A stretch of DNA of 64,000 bases from Macrolepiota albuminosa (Eukaryota; Basidiomycota; Agaricomycetes; Agaricales; Agaricaceae), in contig JAMWFC010000058.1 of NCBI GenBank assembly GCA_027475525.1, positions 1,077,270 to 1,141,269 on the forward strand, read 5' to 3'. The stretch's first letter is position 1, and the number at the start of each line of letters is the position of its first letter. Below, in pieces: positions 1 through 11,605 of this stretch. A program made the position numbers and the translations under genes. The notes below the pieces were generated by a model. It did no database searches and had not been told where the DNA came from. It saw only the letters and a list, made by a program, of their open reading frames with translations.

Positions 1-128
1 AAGCCATTTTCGAAACACGCCGCATATGTACTCAAGGCGTACATCACTGCCAAACGCAGAAGGCGGAATCTTTAGCCAAGCCATTTTCGAAACACGCCGC
101 ATATGTACTCAAGGCGTACATCACTGCC
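1..128. repeat. Direct repeat, spacing 77 bases, at left edge
   Basis: Bases 1-51 recur exactly at 78-128, so the spacing is 77. The left end of the first copy lies outside the window; if bases 52-77 also precede position 1, the full match would be 77 bases (52-128). It lies inside the URB2 coding sequence, and the second copy is the one in frame with the sequence before it. Five other sites in the window show the same spacing, so an unmerged contig overlap is the likeliest cause. Confidence 0.9.
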
Positions 129-322
129 CTGAACGATCCTTGTGTCTATTGCCATCGGAACATCGTAAAGAATTGCAGAGAGGTTTGTACGCGTTGTGCA
201 GTATGGTCGGTGATCATAATAGAGATGCGATGATGGTTAGCGCACTTGATGCTGGAGGAAAGTTGACGATGAAAACGTTGTGGAAGGAGTATGAAAAACA
301 ACGATACGTTGGAAAGGGTTAA
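1..322 (+). pseudogene. URB2: C-terminal end of URB2/NPA2 ribosome-biogenesis protein, frame broken
   Basis: Urb2/Npa2 is a nucleolar helical-repeat protein that acts in early pre-60S assembly and 27S pre-rRNA processing. Two frames together give the typical C-terminus: one reads a HAAYVLKAYITALNDP-like stretch (78-140), the other continues with LPSEHRKELQRGLYALC and ends in EYEKQRYVGKG before the stop at 320-322. The family ends with an LPS..R..L..G.YAL segment and a tyrosine/lysine/glycine-rich tail like this one. The two frames are joined by an apparent one-base loss near 138-146, and a 77-base-spaced repeat lies just upstream. Both could be assembly errors, so the gene may well be intact in the organism. 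The 5' part is outside the window. Family call is from recognition, fairly sure; pseudogene status is not established. Confidence 0.65.
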
Positions 323-529
323 ACTGGAATGTGTCACGAGATCAATTAATGGGATAATGAAATCTTCTGCTATGTTTTACAGAGCGACGTTTGAGAATGA
401 CGCTTCGCTTCAATAGGCAACAGTGGTAAGTGATGAAGGTTTGAGAAGACCAGCAACATTGTTCGCGGCAACTGGACAAGGTGATAACACCTAACCCTAT
501 TTATGTATTTTTGAAACGAGCTGACAGTC

Positions 530-1218
530 ATGTTATCCCGGACACTCCGTGTGGTCGCACCACGGCTTGCAAAAAGCACCAGCAGTATTGTCTTCACAGC
601 GCGTCAGCTGAACTATGGACTTGGTTTTCGCGTACTTTTACCTCGACGGCACGAACGCATGTTGAGTACGCCACCTCCGCACATCAATGTTAGGTTCGCT
701 CTGGACAGTCTTAAAATTATACAATCTCGTTGAGCACTTTTCTAGCGACCTCCCTATGGAAAAGTACCATGCATTATCAGAAGCAACTATGGATTCTTTG
801 CTCGAATCTTTAGAGACCCTTCTAGACGAGTTGGCTGATTCTAACTATGAAGTTGAATATCACGTATGTCTTGTCCTTTTGTTTGACATCCAACTACATG
901 ACATGGTGTCTTCGCAGAGCGGAGTACTAAACCTCTATTTGGGAGAGAAAGGGACTTATGTCATTAACAAGCAACCTCCCAACAAGCAAATATGGCTATC
1001 ATCGCCTTTCAGGTACTTATTCTCATGACAAGGCTTAGATGTATGATTTACCTGAGTCTAGCGGGCCAAAACGGTATGATTACTCAGAGGCGAACGATGA
1101 CTGGTTATACTCTCGAGATAGCCAGGCTCTCGGGGACCTTCTCAACAAAGAACTAAGTCGAGCTTTGGGTAAGCCTGTGGATCTCGGATTAAGAGGACCT
1201 GCTTCGCAACTTCAATGA
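530..1218 (+). CDS. YFH1: Frataxin, mitochondrial iron chaperone
   Basis: Frataxin binds iron in the mitochondrial matrix and regulates the NFS1-ISU1 complex that makes iron-sulfur clusters. Four exons are read by eye: 530-688, 735-863, 918-1012 and 1062-1218, each with GT-AG borders. The first about 50 residues are Arg/Ser-rich without acidic residues ([16 protein letters not shown]), a typical mitochondrial presequence. The mature domain follows: an acidic first helix ([18 protein letters not shown]), the strand [19 protein letters not shown], the signature [14 protein letters not shown], then SGPKRYDY and a C-terminal helix with [16 protein letters not shown]. Length is as expected for the family. 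The start at 530 is chosen because it gives the presequence. No breaks are visible. It lies 207 bases downstream of the URB2 stop on the same strand. Confidence 0.93.
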
Positions 1219-1564
1219 GGGCATGGGACATATGAACCAAGATATGAGCATGAGCGATCACGTCAGCAGAGTCTAAGGTGTAGTCGTCGACTGCGACTTG
1301 GAATAGTTTATCAATATAGAGCCATAAATTTGATGCGTGTTGTATGTAATATACATATTGATTGAAGTGTGAAATCTATCCAAAAACGAAATGTCAGTAC
1401 AGTTATCTAGCATCCTCTTGTTGAGTAATCAATTATCTGCGTGAGGAAGGGCATGACACACGATTATGTTGCTTCCTCAGAATTATCAAGTTGTCGCCTC
1501 CGTGATAAGAATAGGGATCCCAATAGCCTTGAGAAAGTCATGTCAGACAGAGGAAGTATACAGA
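1219..1564. other. Intergenic, convergent 3' ends
   Basis: About 350 bases between the frataxin stop and the stop of the minus-strand gene at 1565. Holds only a short 68-codon ORF at 1441-1647 that overlaps that gene antisense and resembles nothing. Expected to carry the two 3' UTRs. I see no RNA gene or repeat. Confidence 0.6.
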
Positions 1565-2098
1565 TTAATTTGAAGACCTGTTCATATCTCCATATCGTTG
1601 TGTCACTCGCTGCAGCTCTGTCGATAGATGGGAATTCGGGTGAGTAGACGTAGAGTGATCACAGCCCGAAACCTCGGGCTGAGAAGTCGTGACTGCCTTC
1701 GTGGGTACGTCATCATAATTTGACTGCGCATACTGTGTCAGACAGTGGGAATGACTAGACGCCTGAGAACTTGATGCATTAGAAGCAAAGAGAAGTCGAT
1801 GCTGGTGGAGGGTGTGCAATTCCTGGAGGACGGTGTTGGTCTGTTTGTAATCTGCTGAGCCAAATGTACCAGTCAATCCAGCATGCAGCTGTACTGGGTT
1901 CTCATGGTACGGGATGTAACCTTCGTCGTCATTATCATCAGGACTGTCCATTATTGCCCATCCCCTTGACTTTCCATCCACGGATGGCGGCAAAATTCGC
2001 CTTCGTTTGACATCGCGCGTCGCGTCTAGGGATTCATCTACAAAGGGAGTCGACGGTACAAAAGAAGGTGGAGTGGACGGTCTCTGGCGTTTCAGCAT
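1565..2098 (-). CDS. Hypothetical basidiomycete protein, low-complexity, lysine/arginine motif
   Basis: Single-exon ORF of about 177 residues starting MLKRQRPSTPPSF; an in-frame ATG 69 bases upstream would add 23 residues but sits closer to the WDR70 start. It begins with a proline/serine-rich segment, then a basic patch DVKRRRILPP that could be a nuclear localisation signal, then SRGWAIMD and an acidic stretch DSPDDNDDEGY. A segment resembling YKQTNTVLQELHTLHQHRLL follows, likely a short helix, then a Ser/Thr/His/Gln-rich tail. I recall similar uncharacterised proteins in Agaricomycetes but know no function. It is divergent from WDR70 with a very short shared upstream region, suggesting coordinate promoter use. 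Confidence 0.6.
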   Translation of the reverse strand: MLKRQRPSTPPSFVPSTPFVDESLDATRDVKRRRILPPSVDGKSRGWAIMDSPDDNDDEGYIPYHENPVQLHAGLTGTFGSADYKQTNTVLQELHTLHQHRLLFASNASSSQASSHSHCLTQYAQSNYDDVPTKAVTTSQPEVSGCDHSTSTHPNSHLSTELQRVTQRYGDMNRSSN

Positions 2099-2241
2099 GG
2101 CTGAAAAGGCTAGGAAGTGGTGGTATGAGCCAGTGGCATGAGCAGTATATATTTCCCTTTTCTGCACGTGGACATAAATTGGAATTGCTGCAGTTACGTA
2201 ACGCTTCTTCTTCAGAACTCAAGTTCACCTCATTTGCAACA
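2099..2241. promoter_or_regulatory. Short bidirectional promoter region
   Basis: Only 143 bases separate the divergent start codons of the hypothetical gene (2098, minus) and WDR70 (2242, plus). It must hold both 5' leaders and the core promoters. No clear TATA box is visible on either strand. Confidence 0.45.
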
Positions 2242-4653
2242 ATGGCCGACATGGACATGCTCGAAGCCATGGGAATCACTGGGTTTGGCAAGGTGACCAA
2301 GAAAAGGCAACTCGATCCCGGTCGTTTTGACAAAAACAAGCGTGCTGTCGAGGTACGCTCAAGTGCATCTTCTCATGCAGACCACAGTGCTTAACTGATC
2401 ACCAGAGCACTTCTACTACTGCCAAAGAATCGAGCTCGTCCGAAAATGTACCCGGCCCATCTAAAAGCCCTTTGGTATCGTCGGCTGCCGCAAATCAGAA
2501 TTTGCCTGCCGCGGCAGCAGTGCCTCAACAGCCAGAATACGAGCCTTCTGACCATGAAGAAGACTTCGGAGATGATCAGCCTCAATTTCCAATAACACAC
2601 GAACTCCTCCTCAAAGATCACACGAAAGTTGTGTCGGCTCTAGCGCTTGACCCGTCAGGCGCTCGTATAGTGTCTGGATCTCACGACTATGATTGCAAGT
2701 TATGGGATTTTGGTGGTATGGATTCCCAGTGCAAGCCGTTCAAGAGCTGGGAACCTGCGGGGACATACTACGTGCGTGGTCTTAATTTTCTTCTTTTTCT
2801 CATCCTCCATGTTTAACTCCGACGAAGGTCAACGACCTGAAATATTCAAATGACGGGCAAAAGTTTCTTGTGGTCTCAGGAACAACTCAAATAAGGCTCT
2901 TTGACAGGGATGGCGAAGAGCAGTACGTTGCTTATACTGATGATCAAGAGTTGGATATCAACCTGACTATAGAGCAACATTTATCAAGGGGGATCCGTAT
3001 ATTCGTGATATGAAGCACACATCGTAAGTCGCCTTTGCACAGATTGTGTTTTCCTTAATAATGATTGCAATTTAGCGGGCATGTTGGAGAGTTGTCTTCA
3101 TGTGCATGGCATCCTCATGAACCCAAAACTTTCATGACTTCTTCTTCAGACTCAACTATAAGGTAATGAATGGTCCAGACAGTCTTCTACTCAAAGCTGA
3201 ATGCGAACAGGATATGGGATGTTGAAAACAAGCGGAAGCAGAAAACAGTCATTGTTGTGAAATCCAAAGATAGGGGGGCCAGGACGAAAATCACGAGTTG
3301 TGGTTATTCTACGGACGGGAAGCTCATTGGTGGCAGTCAGTGGTCAATATCTATCTCTTTCGTAGGGTTTTCACACCCCTGCAGCGTGTCTGGATGGAGC
3401 CATTCACATGTGGCAGTCAAGCTCGAATTTTGTCAGGCCCAATATGACCATTGAAGGTGCTCATGTCAAAGGTACGGAGACAGGGTCAATGACATTCTCT
3501 GTCGATGGACGTACAGTCTTGACGCGAGGTGGGGATGACACCATTAAATGTATGTTACGCTTTCTATCCCACCATAGCAAGACTAACTAGTGGATCTGAA
3601 CCTGTAGTATGGGACCTCCGCTCTTTCAGGAAACCTCTTGCAACGCGGTCAGAGCTCGTGACGCTCTATCCCCACACAAATGCCGTGTTCAGCCCAGATG
3701 ATAAGTACATTATCACCGGCTCGGGAGCTACTTCAAAAGCAGGGAAAGGGAACGTGATGTTCTTGGAGAAGAAGACTTTGGAGGTGGTCAAGTCATTGGA
3801 GGTGGATTCCACACCTGTCAGAGTGTTTTGGCATTCAAAGATCAATCAAGTGCGTGCTGTATTGTTGGTGCTGCGCATGATGATGCATCAATGATGTACT
3901 AATCAATATTTTAGATTGTCACAGGTTTGTCTAATGGACAGATAGTTGTTCTATATTCTCCAACAACATCAATGAATGGGGCGAAACTGTTGGCAAACAA
4001 GGGACCACCAAGAAAGGTGACGATTGAGGACATGTCGGATGCATTGGCGGCACCATCCATCCTCACCCCACATGCTCTGCCCATGTTTCGCGACATGGAT
4101 CCCGGCCGAGGCACAAAACGGAAAGCTGAGAAGGACAGATCGGATCCACGGAAAAGTAGGCGGCCTGAACTACCTGTTACTGGACCTGGAAAAGGTGGAC
4201 GCGTGGGTGCTAGTGCGACTCAGCACGTCGTGCAAAATCTGGTGCGGGATACAACGCGTGATGAAGATGTACGTCAAAAGTTTTCTTCCTCGGTTCTTGG
4301 TTGTTGGGGCTTCGTTGACAACGCTTGCCCTACTTTTAATCATCGCGTGATGGTTGCCCTTGATGCTGATGGATGAGTGTTTGTTTTCGGCGCATCTACT
4401 GACTTTTTTTTCATCAGCCTCGGGAAGCGCTATTGAAATACGCAGAAAGGGCAGACAATGACCCACAGTGGACAGCAGGTGAGTCAGACTCTTCTTGCCA
4501 GACGTGTGTACAGCACGTGGGGAATTGGGCATTGTTTGCGCATGTTATGTTTACTGACGTGGCGGTTCTTTCCGAAACCTTGTAGCCTGGAAAGTCAACC
4601 AACCTCAGCCAGTGTTCGCCCCGGTGTCGGACGAGGAGGAGGAAGGGAAGTAA
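2242..4653 (+). CDS. WDR70-type WD40 repeat protein
   Basis: WDR70 (gastrulation-defective-1 family) is a nuclear WD40 protein linked to DNA repair and chromatin ubiquitylation in fission yeast and animals. The N-terminus MADMDMLEAMGITGFGK followed by KKRQLDPGRFDKNKR is the family signature. After an intron at about 2353-2405 come a Ser/Ala linker, an acidic segment EPSDHEEDFGDD, and the WD repeats: LKDHTKVVSALALDPSGAR, then KYSNDGQKFLVVSG, GHVGELSSCAWHPHEP, IWDVENKRKQK, FSVDGRTVLTRGGDDTIK, and VWDLRSFRKPLATRSEL-like segments. The tail has basic residues (GRGTKRKAEKDRSD) and ends in EEEEGK. At least eight introns of about 45-70 bases interrupt it. I see no frame break. The family assignment is secure; the repair role is from family knowledge only. 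Confidence 0.9.
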
Positions 4654-4773
4654 AGAATAGCGCGGGATGGAGAGATGAAATGATGAGGCGAGAAGGAGAC
4701 AGTCGGGACGTGGAGAGGGGGGACTAGAGAGATGGCCCCTGCGCGGGAGATCTGAACCTTAAATTTTCCGGCC

Positions 4774-4779
4774 TATAAA
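4774..4779 (+). promoter_or_regulatory. TATA-like box upstream of BET bromodomain gene
   Basis: TATAAA lies 84 bases before the chosen start codon at 4864 and just upstream of a C/T-rich stretch (about 4790-4840) that would suit a fungal transcription start. Supported by position and motif only. Confidence 0.4.
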
Positions 4780-4863
4780 GACCATGCCACTCCCAAATTC
4801 CCCTAAGTCCCCTCACAAATCTTCTGCTCTCCTTTGTCACGCCGTGACCGTCACGCACCAATT

Positions 4864-7533
4864 ATGAACGATGGCTCTGGTCACACTCCCAACGGCGTCC
4901 ACGACCAAACTACCCCCGAGCTCGTCGTCAATGGTAACCCCAAGCACTTAAATGGCGACGTCTCCCAACCTGCCCCTTCTCCCGCCGCCGAATCTCCAGC
5001 CACTCCCATCTCGAATATCGTCGCACCCGATGTGAAGATAGATATTGACTACCAGGAGCAGGAGAGCGACGCGCGCCACGAGCCAATGCCCATCAAGCAG
5101 CTTGATTCCATCGAGAAACATGAAGATGTCTCTTCCACCGTTCCTCAGGCTGGTACTCCCCTTGACCCGGGTATGTTGTCGCAGCTTGTCTCGTCGCCGT
5201 TCAGGTTTCTCATCGCCAACAGCAACCATCCCTATCCATCCACCCAAAGGCACGCCCCCTCCACCGTCAGGCGACCTCCTCGAGGACGTCAAGATGGCCG
5301 AAGAACATTCGGTTCTTGCTACCAACGGTGTCAATCATTCGTCACTCGATGATATCGTCATGAATGATACCACTGAAACACCTGCTACTACTCCCGGCCT
5401 CCCTGTCGATTCCTCCGTGGCCGACGTCTCTACGCCCTCGTACCCTCCACACGAAGAAGACCAGCCCCCTCCAGCTAAGAGGGCACGAATGGAGTCTGAA
5501 TTTAACGAGGTGATGCCCAACGTAAGGCCTCCTTCCTTTGTACTCGCGTACCGGCATTTTAATTTGTCTTTGCCCCTCGCGTTGTCCATCTGAAGTCAGC
5601 CACTCCACCTCCAGAGTCTGCGCATCCATCGTCCTCAAACACGCCCGTTCCGACCTCAGCCATTCCCTCCACCATCACGATCGCACAATTTCGCTTCTGT
5701 CAATCAACAATCCGTTCTCTAAGGAAGTTGAAGGATTCTGGGCCGTTTCTGCGACCAGTCGACTACGTCGCCCTCAAGATTCCTCATTATCCTACTATCA
5801 TCAAAACGCCAATGGACTTCTCAACCATTGAGCGTAAGCTCGTCGCATCGAACCCAAGCAAACCCGATCCCAACCCCACTAACCCTCGATACCACAACAC
5901 CGATGAGTTCATCAGCGATGTGCGGTTAATCTTCCAGAACTGTATCACTTTCAATGGGCCAGATCATGGTGTATCTTTGATGGGGAAACGAGTTGAGCTA
6001 GTGTTTGATAAGCAGATAAAGCAGATGCCAGCCGCTGTAGAGGTGCGTTTTTTTCGTCGCTTTATCGTGTATCCATTTCACGAGGTATAGGCCAAGCCTG
6101 TAGTCGCTAAAAAGGTCAACACACCGCCACCACCACCACCACCACCTGCTGCCCAACTACCGAAAAAAGTAACTGCCGCAGCTCGCCGACCATCAACTTC
6201 TGTTCCCGTTATTAGGCGTTCAGAGACAGAAGTTATTGGTCGGCCTAAGCGCGAGATTCATCCACCTCCACCTAAGGATTTGGCATACGCAGATGTTCCC
6301 AAGAGGCCTCGGAAGACGAAAACGGGGAAGGATGATGGAACTGCCGAGCAACTCCGATTCTGCAGCAGATTACTCAATGACTTGCACAAGAAGCAGTATA
6401 TGTCTATCGCGAGCCCCTTTTATGACCCTGTTGGTACGTTTCTTGGTTTAGACCTAATTACCATCCAGCTCACATATGCAGATTGGGTGTTACTTGATAT
6501 TCCGTCTTATCCGAAAATGGTCAAGAAGCCTATGGACTTATCAACAATGCGCAAGAAATTGGACGGTGGCCTGTATCCTACAGCTCAGAAATTCTTCGAT
6601 GACTTCAAGCTCATGATCCGGAATTGTTTCGTGTTCAACCCTGCGGGAACGCCTGTTAATCAAGCAGGAATTGAGCTTCAACGTGTTTTCGACGAAAAGT
6701 GGAAAGCGTTACCCCCACTTCGGGAGGTCGCGAGTGATGAAGAGGAGGAAGAGGAGGAGGAGGAGGACAGCGAAACGGAAACACAACGTGCGTGGTAGAC
6801 TCGAGCTCTTTTTTATCGAGAATTTGACGGGTGACCTAGGTACCATAGTCATGTTGGAGAGAGAGATCGAAGCTATGAACCGTAATATTGCCGCTTTAAA
6901 AAGCAACAAGGCACCGAAGGAGAAAAAGAAGAAGGAAAAACGCGAAAAGCTCCAGCCTACAGCATCAACATCGAAGGCAACTAGCAAGCAGAACAAGACG
7001 TCTTCATCGTCCAAAAAGAAATCAAAAAAACCCATTACGGAGAATGATGTTCTAACCTTTGAGCAGAAGAAAGATCTTAGCGAGTCTATCGCGAAACTTG
7101 ATGAGCAGAAGCTGGAAAGGGTTATCCAAATTATTCATGAGGGTGTTCCGGAGATCAGAGACGTGCGTGCTGCTGTCTTCTGTTTGGTCGTCTGTGATTT
7201 CTCATCTACCGGTGACAGCAGAGTACTGAAGAAATTGAGTTGGAGATAGACCTACTGCCGTCATCCGTCTTGACGAAGCTTTACAATTTTGTGATTCGGC
7301 CTCTACGCGCCCCTCCGACGAAGCGAATCCGAACAGGTAAAGGGACAGGGACAGGTGGCCTTAAACGGAAGAGCATGGATGAGGATGTAGAAGCCGAGAG
7401 GATTCGACTACTGGAGGAACGGATGCTGCTTTTTGAGTCGAAAACCAATGGCGGGACTGCTCTACCGCCAACTCAAGAAGCTAGTGATTCTGACTCTAGT
7501 GATTCTGATAGCTCGGGGAGTGATTCAGAGTAG
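4864..7533 (+). CDS. BDF1: BET-family double-bromodomain protein (Bdf1/Brd4 type)
   Basis: BET proteins bind acetylated histone H4 through two bromodomains and help recruit the general transcription machinery. The order seen is: acidic/Pro-rich N-terminus, bromodomain 1 (LRKLKDSGPFLRPVDYVALKIPHYP, KTPMDFSTIERKL, the Asn-containing FQNCITFNGPDH), a proline run and basic linker, bromodomain 2 (FCSRLLNDLHKKQ, DIPSYPKMVKKPMDLSTM, IRNCFVFNPAGTPVNQAG), an acidic Glu run, a coiled LEREIEAMNRNIAALK segment, a lysine-rich stretch, the NET domain (LTFEQKKDLSESIAKLDEQKL, then EEIELEIDLLPSSVLTKLYNFV) and a Ser/Asp-rich tail. Both acetyl-lysine-binding Asn residues are present. The start at 4834 (ten residues longer) is an alternative. 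Introns split the gene into about seven exons. Its last 220 bases exist as a decayed second copy at 12275-12476. Confidence 0.92.
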
Positions 7534-7769
7534 TTTCTTTTCTCAGGACTGTTTATCCGTACCACGGGTCTTCTCACTTGTTTCTTTGGTCACTGCGCTT
7601 GCGACCTTACTTGACCTTATATACTTTTGTTACATCAACCGCCAATACGCATACACATTGTAGCCTTTTAGTTTACTTTGAAACATTATTCCCTCATATT
7701 TCGTGTTATAAAATATAGCAGAGTACAAACTTGTTAACGTGAATAGATTGCAAAATGTAAACATACGGC

Positions 7770-9173
7770 TCAACGTCGTCTATGGTTAGACTTCTGGAAT
7801 TGTTGCCATCGGGCTTGCTGAATTGGTTCCGGGGAAGGCGATGCAATAGGTGCGAGATTGGACGGAAGTACTGATGACGGAGTCGTCAAGGGTTGCGTGA
7901 CTGGACGAGACCATTCAGCTGGCAAACTTTCGCTCGGAGGCATGCTTGAGCAACCCCGTGGAGCGAGAGGCGTCAAGGAGGCAGGATTTGTTGGAGGTGG
8001 CGGTACGACTTCGTAGTTCGCATATTCTAGCGATGTCCATCCAGCCGCTCGGAATGTAGGGTTTGAAGTAGCCTTGGTCGTCGGATTATTTGGAGAGGCT
8101 GAAGGTTGTGGTGTAATGGGAGAAGACTGAGATGATGGTGCCTGTGAGGAACTAATGGATGTCCAGCCACTTCGAGCTACTGATTGTAGGGGCGCAGAGC
8201 CTGATACCGTCGCCCAACCACCTCTTTTCGGTGGCGGCGGGTGCTCTACTTCATGAGCAGTGGTTGCTGTGGGCGGGGAATCCTTAGGAACTAAAGGCGC
8301 CGCCGTTGTAGGTTTTGCCATTTTTATTCCGTTGGCCGCTGCAATTTTCCGCAACTCCTTTTCCTCACGTTTCTTCTCCTTTTCTCTCCTCTTGTCAATC
8401 TCGTCCTTTGGTTTAAGGCGCACATTAGCCTGCATGTCTTTGAAACGCGCCTTGTGATGGTGCGCGTAAGAGTTTGTATGTTCATCGTATTGAGCAACAT
8501 TTCTGAACTGTTTGTCACAAAGCGTACAGTAGAACGCCTTGAGAGTCGACGATAATTCATCTTCAAGAGCCGACTTCCGAGCCACTGTTTCCTGCATGTC
8601 ACGTCAGAAAGTCGATAGATCATTTGCGATGGAGACTCAGGGACCTCTCGTGCTCTACGCTGATCTTCAGTTTCTTTTTGTTGCCGTTCGGAATCCAGGC
8701 CGCGTCGTTGAGATACGGTAGTCTCTATCATACGGACGTCTTGACTGATTTTGCCTAGACCAGTCAAGTCACTCTTGATTTGAAAGGGTATCGGGTCAGT
8801 ACGTCCTGCTGAGGATTGGCGTTATGCGGAGGCAATGAATACGGAAAACCTACCGTCACCAGAGATGCCCAAGGACTGGCCTTCTGTCCAACCAAGCTTC
8901 TCGAGCATTGCGAAACCCTTGTTAGTGGGCTTTATTCTGGTCTCAACAGTAATGACTTCATGAGGGACGCCTCGAACGTATTCATCATATTTGTGGACGT
9001 CGCCGTCTACATCCATCGGGGTGGGTGAGGGTGTGCGTGAAACGATGGAGACGTCGTCGTCGTCATGATCGTCTGACCTAGGACGCTGGTGGAGGAGAAA
9101 AGGGAAGAGATGCAGTCTAGAGAGGTGCGAAATACGATAAGAGTACCTTGAATCTGGGTGCTGGCTCGAACAT
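7770..9173 (-). CDS. G-patch and C2H2 zinc-finger protein
   Basis: Exon 1 (9147-9173) codes only MFEPAPRFK. The next exon carries an acidic stretch, SRTPSPTPMD and then a G-patch (ETRIKPTNKGFAMLEKLGW, EGQSLGISGDGR). After further exons comes one C2H2 finger, CTLCDKQFRNVAQYDEH with the second His in NSYAHHHK, followed by a long Lys/Glu coiled segment (DKRREKEKKREEKELRK) and a Ser/Pro/Thr-rich tail ending in NHRRR. G-patch proteins usually bind RNA or activate DEAH helicases; the same G-patch plus finger layout occurs in GPATCH8/ZNF804-like proteins. Function here is inference. It is divergent from ULP1, with 152 bases between start codons. In the decayed duplicate of this region this gene is missing. 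Confidence 0.82.
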
Positions 9174-9325
9174 AACGATGATCGAAAAGAGCAAAGAACT
9201 GCCATCAAGCTTTTCGCTCTCATCCGACATCCGACCACCAGCATTCCTGACCTCTCTCCACTTATTCCGGTCCTCAATTCTCCTACGCACGACGCCCAAC
9301 CTGCTGTACCACGCAGCGGGCCTCT
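9174..9325. promoter_or_regulatory. Bidirectional promoter of G-patch gene and ULP1
   Basis: The 152-base space between divergent start codons. A diverged copy of its ULP1-proximal part is seen at about 16311-16406 in front of the ULP1 pseudogene, so the promoter was carried in the duplication. No TATA box is evident. Confidence 0.45.
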
Positions 9326-11533
9326 ATGAACAGCCTCAAACGCCCAGCCGAAGCTCTGTTACCCTCTCCACACGCAGCCAAGCAGCATCGCACGAACATG
9401 GTGGGCCGTGACCGAGCAAGTCCCAGCGTCGCGGAGCAGCCTCGTCTCTTGTTGCGCTGGAAAGACTTCTACAAGCAGTTTGGTGCTCTGACTTCAGATA
9501 CTATCAAAGCAATTTACTCATCCCGACGTGCGTTAATGAACGATTGACTTCCTTCTTTCCCTGACCGCGTGCCTTGAATCAGCAGCGAATACCCTATACG
9601 AGCCAGAATCCCCCTCACCACCCCTGTCGCGTCCCACATATCCAGCTTCCCTAATGTGAGTCAGGGACCACAGATTCGAAACATGCCTAAAAGTCCTCGT
9701 CCACGACGCAGTCCCCCAGCTCCTGATAGGGAACTACATCGGCTCGACTCAGCTCTTTCGACTACTAACCACGTCACTAGCCAACACAACGGTCCCGGCG
9801 CACCTTTCACTCCAGAAACCCACTTAGTTGACAACGAAACACCCTTATATCACAACAGAACTCCTGTCCATGGAATTTTGCCACCGAATTCGAGGAGACA
9901 GAGCGGTGTGGGTGGATCTATACCGCGCACTTACCACAATCGCGAACACATTTTTGCGAAAGCAGTCAGTCATCTCTCTCCTCCCGCAGGTCTGCGCTCA
10001 TTATGTCCAGCATAAAGAGAACGTAAGAGCCATGATCCAGAAAAACAAGGAAGAAATTCAGAGGGAGTTGTATACGGTCAAACGAAGGAGCGGTGTGTGC
10101 TCTACCTCTGTATTATTAACAGCTCTTTAACTCACTATGCTCTAGGTTACACCTCGAACTTTACAGACTTTCAGAGTAAAACTCGTCTCTCTCGCGGGCA
10201 CGCAGAATTTTACTTTTCTACAGGCTTTTTGGCGTATAAAGCTCAGTTGGAGAGGCTGCTTGACCGTCGCGATGAGTTTTCTCGTGTGCATCACTCATTC
10301 TTTTATGGATATGCTCTCATCAATCTCTAGCTTCTTCGTCTATGATAAATCTCCGCGCGAGAGGAAGGGAATCTTCACCTCGACGACACTCATATTCGGA
10401 TGTAGGTTCTTAACTTGTCCTTCTATGTAGAAAATTACCTCACTTTTTAGACTGACGATATGGATTTCTTACGCCGTGCCCTTGATCGCGCGAAGGCGAC
10501 CCTCAATGAGTACGTCTTTCTCGGCATTAAAGCTACTTGACACTTGATTCTATGGCAGGCCACGACCCCCGCGACCCTTCCAGCCCACTCTCGAACAGCT
10601 TCAGTTATCTCAGCGCCTCAAGGATGAAGACATCGAACAGTTGCTTCGTCCAAAACCTGTGCCACCGACTCCTCTACCCCATAAGGAGGATGGACAGGTT
10701 GAGATCATCTTGAGAAAGCAAGGTGTTGTATCAAGATACGCCAGAGAACAAATCAATGACGCTGATTTGTCTCGTCTACTGCCCGGTCAATGGCTCAATG
10801 ACGAAATCATAAACTTCTACGGCGCGTTACTCTTGGGACGTTCGGATGACTGCAAAGAGAATCCTCCGAAGCAAAAGGCGAATGGGATGCAAATCCTCAA
10901 TATATACTACTTCAGTACATTTTTCTGGATAAAGCTCCAAGAGGGATATGAGAAAGGCCGCCTGGCAAAGTGGACGAAGAAGGTGGGCACAGGCAATAAA
11001 GTAGCGTCATGCTTGACCTGATGAAGCTTGCTATAGGTCGACATCTTCTCTAAAGACGTCATTCTTATTCCAATCAACCACAGCAATGCTCACTGGACTA
11101 GTGCAGCTATCAATTTCCGTAAAAAGCGCATAGAATCCTTTGACAGTATGGGAATCAGACGAGATACGGTGTTCAAGGTGTGTGCCGCAGTCACGAAAAC
11201 ATTAATATATGTCCGACCATTTTAACAGGCACTACGGACATATCTTGATGCAGAGCATCAGAATAAGAAGAAAACGCCCTTTGATTTCACTGATTGGCAG
11301 GATTACTCAATAGATGTAAGTTAACCTATGATACTCATGGACAGCTTGCTTATTTGGATGATCAGGAGCCACAGCAGGAAAATGGGTACGATTGTGGCGT
11401 TTTCACTTGCCAGTTCTTACAAGGACTGTCACGAGGGGATGATATCATTCGCTTTACCCAAAAAGATATGCCAGCCTTGAGGCGACGCATGATATGGGAG
11501 ATTGGCAATGCCAAATTACGAGATGAGCCGTGA
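9326..11533 (+). CDS. ULP1: ULP1-type SUMO protease
   Basis: Ulp1/SENP cysteine proteases mature the SUMO precursor and remove SUMO from targets. The N-terminal half (MNSLKRPAEALLPSPHAAK onward) is poorly conserved, with short exons up to about 10500. The C-terminal catalytic domain starts near 10690 with VEIILRKQGVVSRYAREQ and shows LLPGQWLNDEIINFYGALL, IYYFSTFFW, then the catalytic His-Trp in INHSNAHWT, the Asp in ESFDSMG, and the Gln plus nucleophilic Cys in QQENGYDCGVFTC, followed by ALRRRMIWEI. All four catalytic elements are present, so the gene looks functional. Introns interrupt between each of these motifs. A decayed partial copy sits at 16311-17398. It converges on a fragment of BET1 at 11940-12033, which mirrors the ULP1-BET1 arrangement at the second copy. 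Confidence 0.93.
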
Positions 11534-11605
11534 TCGTTTGTTCGTGGCGCATATAGATTGTTTATTATCCTGTGTAGCTTGTAATAATCTAAAGTGTAGC
11601 AATAG

